In this document: piece by piece, positions 34,501 to 41,839 of the stretch
Layout of the letters: each line of letters begins with the position of its first letter
How positions within the stretch are numbered: position 1 is the first letter of the stretch
DNA from: Bin87 sp965204905
GTDB lineage: Bacteria > Chloroflexota > Dehalococcoidia > Lucifugimonadales > UBA3495
NCBI GenBank assembly: GCA_965204905.1
Contig: CBDBGA010000001.1
Location: forward strand, 62,001-126,000
DNA length: 64,000 bases
Direction of reading: 5' to 3'
The notes under the pieces: model-generated
Seen by the model: only the letters and a program-made list of their open reading frames with translations
The model's database searches: none
What the model was told of the DNA's origin: nothing
Position numbers and translations under genes: made by a program

Positions 34501-36211
34501 TGTAGGTTTCCGTGTCGCAATATGCGGCGTCGACGCCGGAGGGGAGGTATTTGGCCGCACAGTCGCCGGTGGTGCCATCACGATTGCCGATGGTGGTGTA
34601 TTCCAATACATAGGTACCCAGTTTCGAAAACTCGGCAAACCAGAGAGCTGGAGATTCTTCATCCATATCCGAACTAGTGCCGCCGTATGTGACAGTCCAA
34701 CTATTGCTTGAGCTCATCTGGCTCAAAGCCCCCCCCCTAGCGGACCTGATGTACATATCCCCAGGGGGATCACCTCCGGTGACACCCCTGAGCGTTAGGT
34801 GTTCGCCTTCCACTTCTCGCCAGTTTTCCCGTTGACCGTTGAAGGACGCGCTCGAAAAGAAAATCTTGACGCCGTCCCTGGTGCCGCTAAAATTGCTATT
34901 GGCATCACTGGCAGTTTGCCAGGAAACCGTATTTGCATCGGTGACGCTCTGTTGCGCTGAGCGTCGTACGTAGCTGTCGTAGACTCTCGCAATCGGATCC
35001 TGGACCCCAATTATCGTTGTTCCTGGGGGCATCACGAGCCCGGAGCCGATGTTTTTATTGACTGCTCGCACCCGCACACCGTCTGTGCCGGGGCAAGGAG
35101 CAGTTCGCCTGGCAAAGCAATCATATATGGTGAAAATTCCAACCTCGCCGCTTACAATCGGTTCGCGCGGCGGATCTCCCAGGCAAAGCTTCGCCACATT
35201 GTCCGCTATGTCGTCGTCGAGGCGACCGGTGCCGGGTGGGGGCTTCCCGGTCAGCGTCGCCGTCAGGCACTGTTCGCTCACGTCGGCGTCGCTTGCCACC
35301 GTGACCGGCAGGGTCACGGAATATCTCGTTGGTACCCGGTTGTCCACAATGTTAGTCCGTTCCGAGGATTTCTGTGTCCCGATATCGAACACGCCATTGC
35401 TGTAGGTCACTGAAGCTAGGTTGGGAAGCGTGGTGCCGCCGCTAGTAGTTGAATGGTAACTTGGCGTGCCGCCAATGGTCAGGCCGAGAGTCGTTTCAAT
35501 TTCAACCTGTAGCTCAATTGGCGGTGCGGTTGATCCAGCCACTTCGTATGGATTTGTTCTATCTGCGGTGACGGTGAAATTTACGGTGTCCCCCGGCGCA
35601 GGTTGCGGTTCGTCCACTGAAACAGTGACATAATAATTCCCCCCCACCTGTCTATAAGCCGAGTGGTTTCCCCTGTAGCCGTATGACCAGACCCGGGATG
35701 TGTTGTTTCCTTTGTGGAGGTCACTCTCGAAAGACGACGTGGTCACCCTTCCGAAGAGTTCATGCGGGTAATAGTCATTATTATAAACAGGTGTGTAAGG
35801 TGGAGCAGTCTCATGGGTTACTACCGCAGCAACCTCTTCACGTCGCAGCCCCCCGAGCGCGGGGATGGTCCAGTGGAGGGATGTTCCTTCCAGAGACGCC
35901 GACCCGACAGGCACTTCTGGCAAATACCTGAAACGGCTTTGGGTGGGGTACACCACATCCACTACGACCTTCACGTCATAAGCGGTCCGGGACCCATTGT
36001 TCACAACGATAATGTTTAAATCGTGACTAAGAGCCGCTGCAACATCGCGGGGAACTTCCAAGAACAAACCCACGTCCACATAGTCACGGTCATCATCCTC
36101 TTGGGCGTAAGCGACGGGCTCGTTCCGGAAGGCGCCGGCCAGCGCGGCCAAGACTGCGATGACCGCAATCAACGCAATCTGGAATTTCCATCGGGCGAAC
36201 ATATTGGCCAC
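31568..36211 (-). CDS. Large secreted multi-FnIII surface protein
   Basis: A 1547-residue exported protein. It has a signal peptide (residues 1-38, hydrophobic core I-A-L-I-A-V-I-A-V-L-A-A-L-A) and an N-terminal half of DUF11/CARDB-like beta-domains (for example A-D-L-T-V-E-D-G-G-R…N-N-G-P-N-N-V-G). After a Gly/Ala/Pro hinge, about six fibronectin III repeats run from residue 760 to 1340 (L-S-W-S-A-P-D, Y-R-V-R-T-V-G and G-Y-D-V-E-Y signatures). A unique C-terminal domain of about 190 residues follows. No transmembrane anchor or LPXTG motif is evident. GTG 36211 or ATG 36202 can start it. It probably acts in adhesion, matrix or polysaccharide binding. It pairs with the 703-residue protein upstream on the same strand. 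Confidence 0.85.
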   Translation of the reverse strand: MANMFARWKFQIALIAVIAVLAALAGAFRNEPVAYAQEDDDRDYVDVGLFLEVPRDVAAALSHDLNIIVVNNGSRTAYDVKVVVDVVYPTQSRFRYLPEVPVGSASLEGTSLHWTIPALGGLRREEVAAVVTHETAPPYTPVYNNDYYPHELFGRVTTSSFESDLHKGNNTSRVWSYGYRGNHSAYRQVGGNYYVTVSVDEPQPAPGDTVNFTVTADRTNPYEVAGSTAPPIELQVEIETTLGLTIGGTPSYHSTTSGGTTLPNLASVTYSNGVFDIGTQKSSERTNIVDNRVPTRYSVTLPVTVASDADVSEQCLTATLTGKPPPGTGRLDDDIADNVAKLCLGDPPREPIVSGEVGIFTIYDCFARRTAPCPGTDGVRVRAVNKNIGSGLVMPPGTTIIGVQDPIARVYDSYVRRSAQQSVTDANTVSWQTASDANSNFSGTRDGVKIFFSSASFNGQRENWREVEGEHLTLRGVTGGDPPGDMYIRSARGGALSQMSSSNSWTVTYGGTSSDMDEESPALWFAEFSKLGTYVLEYTTIGNRDGTTGDCAAKYLPSGVDAAYCDTETYTFHVGPTADLTVEDGGRSAYVGSGEQALTIVAVNNGPNNVGGAKVTGLPTGLTTDDVIHASHGAYDSTDREWVIGELWPRGYYRSRGEPEPTLVLSVADGTTANVSITNTENYEVCVGPKSNPGDLAHTTQSACENVTNASWNSTPVYDYNADNNTVTVMAAAGGGGGASAPASVTVVGTDAGGFLLEWPPVEQVNGLYVTHYEVQRSASPWMTLPEDVTGTMYLDDAPDGDNPEYRVRAVNAAGVEGPWSEPSSRTPGVPKDFSASIATGNTQINLSWSAPDDVTGVTVSGYDVEYLDGATWTSLASEQSALTYAHTGLTLTPGAVRQYRVRTVGADGGETVRSEWATASVEVEYPKPGVPKSFTASGSSDTQATLTWGAPDGVTHVTVTGFELDFSKDGGNTWNWLPAGQTRTVLSATTLTHPHADNTLGADAVRQYRLRTVGTVGSGTEQVTVRSDWEFAVATRDYPTPGAPRNFVASGISQSQVNLSWSPPEAVTGVDITGYDLEFSTDGAMWTSLAQGRTEMKFDHIDDALAAGVIRQYRLRAVGEDSNNAVFRSGWVFASAATEAVGAPQSLSATAQGSGRIDLSWGLPDFGATLVTGYRIDYTLASPEQWQTAEHDHPAGTSPRRYEHHGLNPGQRYCYRVAAVHAGGTGPFSSPRACATTDVEPTVLPGQPENLRITEVGRDYVRLEWDAPSVGGAVQYYEWRSNAHAPTRVPGAATWVRVGSLATGSTYDFQVRAWSSSGAGQWSGSLQATLHQAGGAVVASPLELKVAEGGSGRFNVRLKRSPEWPLQVYFHFEGPGCLTESLSYQQAKILLPSNPKPSKEFWNDGWWGPPDDRHAAPWNVGLNFQVDVPADAAGCKPGATAVANYDLVSLPFSYLEGIRLWEQLGLNEEEWREKWGIDPLDGTIGPSMKLTVVEAARATAGEQSLASVNAGGTALNVSVTFPPQAAVWRREERGLYGFPLAWDWWE

Positions 36212-36250
36212 TTCAATGAGTTAGAGGTTACGCAGTTGAAATTACGAGCT

Positions 36251-36278
36251 CGTCATTCCTGCGAAAGCGGGAATGACG
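36251..36278. repeat. REP-like palindrome
   Basis: CGTCATTCC and GGAATGACG form 9-bp inverted arms around a 10-base loop between two genes on the minus strand. It resembles the repeat near 9210 and widespread CGTCATTCC-type intergenic palindromes. Confidence 0.65.
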
Positions 36279-36367
36279 GATGTAAACGGGTCCAACTGCG
36301 TAAGCCCTATTGCGTGCGCGACGCCAGTTGGCCGCCGCGCACGCTGAGATTTTGGAAGGACCGGCCA

Positions 36368-38479
36368 CTAATCCGTCCAGGTGATTGCCACCTCGTTGGA
36401 CCGTATCCGGGTCTCCACCCCGTCTATGGTCCAGGACACTTCCACGCTGTAACGGAACGTGGCTGAGCCAACACCACCTTCTTTCGTAAAGGTCCAAGTA
36501 GGGCCGTACTGTCTGTAGGGGGTGTAAGTTCCGTCACTGAAAGGAGATTTCTCTATCCACCGGTAGGTCAAGGCACCGTGACCCGTAGGCAGATTGCTGG
36601 GCGTCGCCGTGAGGGTCACGTGCTGCCCTTTCGTCATGGAGTTTTTTGACGGGTTAGCCGAGATGCGAAGGGTGGGGTCATTCGCCACGTCCTCCAGCTT
36701 GATCTGCACCTCGATAGTGTGGTCGACAGCGTCGTCGGCGTTGCCTTCGGCGTCCTTGCCGTCGCTTACTCCCAGGACAAGGTCGTACACGGACTCGGTC
36801 TCGTAGTCCAGGATGGCGCCACTGGCCACTGCGATCTGTGCGCCGCCCGAGACCGACGATGCGGTGAATTGGTCCGACCCGGTGCCGGTCAGGCTGAAGG
36901 TCAGCGTGTCGCCAGAGTTGGGATCTTTCACCCCCACCGGATCGCCCACGCTGGTACCCGACGCCGAGTGCTCGGCGATGGAGCGCGTGACGAAGAACAT
37001 CGGGTCCGTGTTGGTGCTGGTCGCCACCGTGATGGTGTCCGTATCCATGTCGTTGGACGAATTCGGGTCCGCCACCGGCACGTCGTATTCCTTCACTTTC
37101 CTCACGCCGTTGTCGTCGGTTTCCGTAATCGCTACGGTCTCCGTGCCGGAGATGGCCGCTTTGACGGCCAACTGCTGCCCGCGGGTTTCCGCATCCACCG
37201 TGGCCGTGATGGTCAGGGTCCTCGAGGCGCCGGAGGTCAGGCTAAGGGCGTCCCAGGTCCGGATGCCGTCGCGGTCAACAAAGTCATCGCTAGCCGGAAC
37301 GTGGGACGAGTAAGTCAGTCCCGGAGGCAGGGTAACCTCCACCGTGGTGCTGGGAACCGTGTCCGGTCCGGCATTGCTGGCGGTGAGCGTGACAGTCACG
37401 GGATCCCCGGGCGAGGGGCTTTGCGGCATCACGGTCCCCGCGATGCCGAGGTCGGCCTCTGCGCCCACGTGGATGACGTACTCCCGCATATCGCTGGTCA
37501 CGCTGTTATCCTTGCTTACGGGATCGGCCGCATCAGTCTTGGGGTTGCCCCTGATATGCACCTGGAATTCGTAAGTGCCGCGGTCGGTGAAGAACAGCTG
37601 GGGGCGTTCGTACTCTCCGGGTGTCACCCCCATCTCGGCGACCTCCGCATTGGACGAATCCCAGAGGGCCGCTAGCTTACCCTTTGCGTCGGGGGTGCCG
37701 GGGAAGTCGTAGGCGAGGGCGTACCGCGGGTCCTGCTTGTCGATATCGGTCTGGTGGACGTGGTCCAGCAGGTACTCGATCTTGGTACCTTCCTGCCAGT
37801 CATCTGGATTAAGCAGGGCGGCGGAGAATATGATGCACAAATCGTCGGCCGCGGGGCTACCGGCGGGAGGACACGCCGGCAGCGCCCACACGATGCCGTC
37901 CCCCATGCCGTCGGGCTTGCCGTCGCCATTGGTGTCGCGGTCTTCCTTAGCGTCGGCTTTCCACAACTCCGGATACTTCTCCAGAGTATAGGTCGTACTG
38001 GTCGTGAGATTGATCCGGGCGCTGTTGGGGATCTGGATGACGGTTTTCGCAATGTCGATGTTGGACGGTGAGCGGTCATCCCTGGCCGGCGAGATGGGTC
38101 GATCACGATTATCGTACTCTGCCGGAACGTGCTCCACCGTTGGCGGGCAAGAGGAGTTGGTCAGCTCCAGCTCTTTCGGGTTCCACCACACGTCGAACAG
38201 GGCGACGTGGCCGGATTTAACCACGCGGGCGGCCTCGCTGTTGGGATTGCCCGTCTCTCCGGGACAAGCTGGGGGCGGGGCATGGCGTGGGGGGGTTGGG
38301 GTCGGGTCGGTTTGCTGGGGCCGCGGTTGGGCGGCGCCGTCGTCGGGTGTCAGGGCAGCGGTGGTGGCCTGGGCCGGTGCGCCGCCGGCCAGCAGGATCA
38401 CTGCCGCGACGGCGAAGATGGCCAAAGCCGCTACCGCCACGACGGACAGTTGCGCTTTTCTTCGTTTAATGGTAAGCAT
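36368..38479 (-). CDS. Secreted DUF11/cadherin-like surface protein
   Basis: A 703-residue exported protein with a basic start and long hydrophobic signal (M-L-T-I-K-R-R-K…V-I-L-L-A-G-G-A-P-A-Q-A). A Pro/Gln/Thr-rich linker follows, then an N-terminal domain with a D-T-N-G-D-G-K-P-D-G calcium-binding-like loop. Next come DUF11 repeats (N-A-G-P-D-T-V-P-S-T-T-V-E-V-T-L-P-P-G-L), a cadherin-like domain (D-P-N-S-G-D-T-L-T-F-S-L and L-D-Y-E-T-E-S-V-Y-D-L-V-L-G-V-S-D) and a final Ig-like domain. No enzymatic motif is present. It lies 156 bases upstream of the 1547-residue FnIII protein on the same strand, with a REP palindrome between them, and is probably a partner surface protein. Confidence 0.85.
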   Translation of the reverse strand: MLTIKRRKAQLSVVAVAALAIFAVAAVILLAGGAPAQATTAALTPDDGAAQPRPQQTDPTPTPPRHAPPPACPGETGNPNSEAARVVKSGHVALFDVWWNPKELELTNSSCPPTVEHVPAEYDNRDRPISPARDDRSPSNIDIAKTVIQIPNSARINLTTSTTYTLEKYPELWKADAKEDRDTNGDGKPDGMGDGIVWALPACPPAGSPAADDLCIIFSAALLNPDDWQEGTKIEYLLDHVHQTDIDKQDPRYALAYDFPGTPDAKGKLAALWDSSNAEVAEMGVTPGEYERPQLFFTDRGTYEFQVHIRGNPKTDAADPVSKDNSVTSDMREYVIHVGAEADLGIAGTVMPQSPSPGDPVTVTLTASNAGPDTVPSTTVEVTLPPGLTYSSHVPASDDFVDRDGIRTWDALSLTSGASRTLTITATVDAETRGQQLAVKAAISGTETVAITETDDNGVRKVKEYDVPVADPNSSNDMDTDTITVATSTNTDPMFFVTRSIAEHSASGTSVGDPVGVKDPNSGDTLTFSLTGTGSDQFTASSVSGGAQIAVASGAILDYETESVYDLVLGVSDGKDAEGNADDAVDHTIEVQIKLEDVANDPTLRISANPSKNSMTKGQHVTLTATPSNLPTGHGALTYRWIEKSPFSDGTYTPYRQYGPTWTFTKEGGVGSATFRYSVEVSWTIDGVETRIRSNEVAITWTD

Positions 38480-39171
38480 TTCGTTGTGAGTCTCCTTCTC
38501 ATGGGAGGAATTCGCATTCGGGGGGCAGCAGGTGCTAACCGGTGCTGCTCCCCATCTTCATTTCGTGCCGGACTTCTGCGTTTTTGGCAGGTCCGGCGAC
38601 GTTTTTCGACGCACGCGCGGATGGATTCGTATTTCCGGCGTGTTCCACGAGCCCGCCGCCTCCGGGGGCCGGCTCGCAGGATGTGAAAAGGCTGGGCAAT
38701 TCCATCGCCGGGCATGGAGCGGTTGCTCCGAAGCCTGGCAAGCCGGCCGGCTGCCGTTTTGCGTTGGCAAAGGTCGGAGAGGGAGCCGACCCGCTTAGGT
38801 CGGCGGCAGCGGGGGCCATAATCCGCGCGCCGGGCGCGGTTCGGCGATGGGCGAGGGATGTCATCCTGATTTGTATTCCTTTCCCGCCGGCAACGGAATT
38901 TTGTAATTCCGGCGGGATCCGCCAGGTATGTTCGCGGCGTAATATGGATGTTTGCCGTCCTGCCATCGTTCCCGGCCTCCCTCCGTGCCAGGGCGATGAC
39001 GCAGCGCGCCGGTGAAGGCAGATCGCCACGCGGTTCGCAGTGCGGCGCAGCGCCGGAGCGGTCCGGCAACTGCAACCCGCCAAAAGCGGGCTGAAAGAGT
39101 TTATACCATATTGGCATAACCTTGACGTGATTTATCCCTTCAATTATTATGACCTCTTGTCACTTTTCCCG
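38480..39171. other. Long intergenic region between divergent genes
   Basis: About 700 bases between the DUF11/cadherin gene (minus) and the first hybrid kinase (plus). Several open frames exist on both strands but have shadow-like, Arg/Pro-rich composition and no recognisable family. Probably a long 5' leader and promoters; I see no known riboswitch. Confidence 0.5.
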
Positions 39172-39198
39172 AAATTGGCGAAAATTGTGCCAAAATTG
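39172..39198 (+). promoter_or_regulatory. Three AAATTG direct repeats at helical spacing (candidate operator)
   Basis: AAATTG occurs at 39172, 39182 and 39193, i.e. with 10- and 11-bp spacing, 60-86 bases before the first hybrid kinase. OmpR/PhoB-type winged-helix proteins bind such 10-11-bp direct repeats. A related block precedes the second paralog. Autoregulation is inferred. Confidence 0.5.
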
Positions 39199-39257
39199 CC
39201 CATCGGCGCCCGATTCGGGGGGCCGGCGGAGCCGCTGAACGCGGTTGAGGAGACGCC

Positions 39258-41672
39258 ATGGCAGATGCCGGGTACCAGGCCGGGGACCACCTGGGAGAGA
39301 TCGCGCGGCTGCGGGAGCGGCTGTCGCGGCTGAGCCAGGCCAGCCGGCGGATCAACGAGAGCCTGGACTTCGACCAGGTGTTGCAGGGGGTGCTGGACTC
39401 GGCCTGCTCGCTGACCGCCGCGCGCTACGGGGTGATGATCCGGTTCGACGACGTGGGCGACGTGCCGGACTTTCTGACCTACGGGTTCTCCCCCGAGGAC
39501 GTGGAGCGGCTGTGGAGCGCGCCGGACCGCTACCAGGTGATGGCGGCCATGACCAACGTTTCGGAACCGATGCGTTTTCCCGACCTGGCGGCGCACGTGT
39601 GGAGCCTGGGCCTGACCCTGCCGCTGCCGGTGGAGGTGTTCCGCTGCATGGCCGCGCCGATGTTCCACCGGGGCGCCCGGGTGGGCTACGTCTTCGTGGG
39701 CGACCGGGAGGACGGAGGGGAGTTCACGCTGGCGGACGAAGAGATCCTGGTGATGTTCGCCGCCCAGGCGGCGCTGGTCATCGCCAACGCCGGCGCGTAC
39801 CGGGAGGAGCGCCGGGCGCGGGCCGACCTGGAAACGCTGGTCAACACCTCGCCGGTGGGCGTGGCGGTCTTTGACGCCCGGACGGGAACGCCGGTGTCGG
39901 TGAATCGGGAGGCGCTGCGGGTCGTGGAAAGCCTGCGGGACGAGGGCCAGGGTACGGAGGACCTGCTGGAGGTGGTGACCTGCGTGCGGAGCGACGGCCG
40001 GGAGGTGTCCCTGCGGGACTTCACCAACGCCGAGTTGCTCAGCGCCGGCGAGACGGTGCGGGCGGAGGAGATCACGCTGCGGGTGCCGGACGGGCGCAGC
40101 GTCGGCGTGCTGCTCAACGCCACGCCGATCCAATCGGAGAACGGGGAGCTGACCTCCCTGGTGGTGACGATGCAGGACCTGACGCCGCTGGAGGAGCAGG
40201 AGCGGCTGCGGGCGGAGTTTCTGGCCACGGTGAGCCACGAGCTGCGGGCGCCCCTGACGTCGATCAAGGGTTCCGCCGCCACGGCGCTGGGCTCGCCGAC
40301 GGAGCTGGACCCGGGGGTGACCCGCCAGTTCTTTCGCATCATCGAGGACCAGGCGGACCACATGAACGACCTGGTGGGCGCCCTGCTGGACGTGGCCCGC
40401 ATCGAGACCGGCGCGCTGGACGTCAGCCCCGAGCCGGCGGATGCGGCGGCCCTGGTGGATCGGGCCCGCAGTGCATTCATCAGCGCCGGGGGCCGGGACC
40501 GGCTGGCCATCGACGTTCCCGCCGACCTGCCGCTTGTGGCGGCCGACCGCCGGCGCATCATCCAGGTGCTGGTCAACCTGCTATCCAACGCCGCCCGCCA
40601 CTCGCCGGAGGATTCGGTCATCAGGGTGACGGCCGCCCGGGAGGATGTCCACGTGGCGTTCTCGGTGACCGACACGGGCCGGGGCATACCGGCGGAGAGC
40701 CTGCCTCTGCTGTTCCGCAAGTTCTCCAGGGCCCGGTCCGAGGCGCAGTCCGGCGACCAGGGCGGGGACACGGGCCTGGGCCTGGCCATCTGCAAGGGGA
40801 TCGTGGAAGCCCACGGCGGCCGCATCCGCGCCGAGAGCGACGGGCCGGGCCTGGGCGCGCGCTTCACGTTCACCCTGCCCACGGTGGGGGAACCGGCCCG
40901 GCCGCCGGCGTCCGGGCCGCCGGCGCCGGACCACTCCGACCCGCCCGAGCCGGCGCGCCAGGATGCGCCGATACCCATCCTGGCGGTGGACGACGACCCG
41001 CAGGCGCTGCGCTACGTCCACGACGCCCTGGCCATGGCCGGCTACGCGCCGGTGGTCACCGGGGACCCGGACGAGGCCCTGCGCCTGATGGCGGAGCGGC
41101 GGCCCCGGCTGGCGCTGGTGGACCTCATGATGCCGGGAACCGACGGCGTCGAACTGATGCGGGCCATCCTGGAGACGGAGGACGTGCCGGTCATCTTCCT
41201 CTCCGCCTACGGGCAGGAGGACATCGTAGCCCGGGCCTTCGACCTGGGCGCGGCCGATTACGTGGTCAAGCCCTACTCGCCCACGGAACTGGCCGCCCGG
41301 ATCCGGGCGGCCCTGCGGCGGCGCGCGACTCCGGAACCCGAGGAACCCTACGTGCTGGGCGACCTGACCATCGACCGCGCGACGCGCAACGTAACCCTCG
41401 CCGGCCGGCCGGTGCCGTTGGTAGCCATGGAGTACCGGCTGCTGGCGGAGCTTTCGGCCAACGCCGGACGGGTATTGACCTACGAGCATCTCCTGGGGCA
41501 GGTGTGGGGCAAGGAAGGCTCCGAGGACCTTCGGCCCATGCGCACCATCATGAACAAGCTGCGCCGCAAGCTGGGCGATGGCGGTCGCAACCCCACCTAC
41601 ATCTTCACCGAACCACGGGTCGGCTATCGCATGCCAGCGGGGGATACGGAGGAGCAGGGGGAAGCCGAATGA
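39258..41672 (+). CDS. GAF-PAS-histidine kinase-receiver-winged-helix fusion protein
   Basis: An 804-residue protein holding a whole two-component pathway in one chain, with no transmembrane segment. Domains in order are GAF (about 30-180), PAS (about 190-310), HisKA with H327 (V-S-H-E-L-R-A-P) and HATPase (N of L-L-S-N-A, D-T-G-R-G-I-P, G-L-G-L-A). Then come a Pro-rich linker (545-570), a receiver (D578-D580 acidic pocket, D622 phospho-acceptor, K671) and an OmpR-type winged helix (about 695-795). All key residues are present, so it should autophosphorylate and pass phosphate to its own receiver. ATG 39258 follows GAGGAG. A tandem paralog with lost phospho-sites lies downstream. Confidence 0.9.
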   Translation: MADAGYQAGDHLGEIARLRERLSRLSQASRRINESLDFDQVLQGVLDSACSLTAARYGVMIRFDDVGDVPDFLTYGFSPEDVERLWSAPDRYQVMAAMTNVSEPMRFPDLAAHVWSLGLTLPLPVEVFRCMAAPMFHRGARVGYVFVGDREDGGEFTLADEEILVMFAAQAALVIANAGAYREERRARADLETLVNTSPVGVAVFDARTGTPVSVNREALRVVESLRDEGQGTEDLLEVVTCVRSDGREVSLRDFTNAELLSAGETVRAEEITLRVPDGRSVGVLLNATPIQSENGELTSLVVTMQDLTPLEEQERLRAEFLATVSHELRAPLTSIKGSAATALGSPTELDPGVTRQFFRIIEDQADHMNDLVGALLDVARIETGALDVSPEPADAAALVDRARSAFISAGGRDRLAIDVPADLPLVAADRRRIIQVLVNLLSNAARHSPEDSVIRVTAAREDVHVAFSVTDTGRGIPAESLPLLFRKFSRARSEAQSGDQGGDTGLGLAICKGIVEAHGGRIRAESDGPGLGARFTFTLPTVGEPARPPASGPPAPDHSDPPEPARQDAPIPILAVDDDPQALRYVHDALAMAGYAPVVTGDPDEALRLMAERRPRLALVDLMMPGTDGVELMRAILETEDVPVIFLSAYGQEDIVARAFDLGAADYVVKPYSPTELAARIRAALRRRATPEPEEPYVLGDLTIDRATRNVTLAGRPVPLVAMEYRLLAELSANAGRVLTYEHLLGQVWGKEGSEDLRPMRTIMNKLRRKLGDGGRNPTYIFTEPRVGYRMPAGDTEEQGEAE

Positions 41673-41750
41673 GCGCGGGCGTTTTATCCTCATACATATC
41701 ATCTATACATGACTAATTCATCCAATTTCCATGACCTATTATCACTTTCC

Positions 41751-41784
41751 CCGAAATGTCCCAATTTTGTGCCAGAATTGCCTA
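41751..41784 (+). promoter_or_regulatory. Similar upstream block before the second paralog
   Basis: Within the 167-base gap between the paralogs, the sequence from about 41728 to 41784 resembles the region before the first gene: TATGACCT/ATGACCTA, TCACTTT, CCCGAAAT, and AATT-containing half-sites ending TGTGCCA-AATTGCC-like. This suggests both genes have their own promoter and the same regulator. Confidence 0.45.
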
Positions 41785-41839
41785 CCGTCTCCCAATTTCG
41801 GGAGCCGGCCGAGCCGATCAACGCCGATGAGATGACGCC

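Noticed and set aside
38431..39117. 228-codon minus-strand frame upstream of the DUF11/cadherin gene
   Set aside because: Arg/Pro-rich, overlaps the signal-peptide end of the real gene in another frame; treated as untranslated leader.
39147..40361. 404-codon minus-strand frame opposite the first hybrid kinase (also 40581-44065 frames)
   Set aside because: His/Arg/Gly-rich antisense of the GAF-PAS-kinase gene; similar shadows appear opposite the paralog, as expected for mirrored codon bias.
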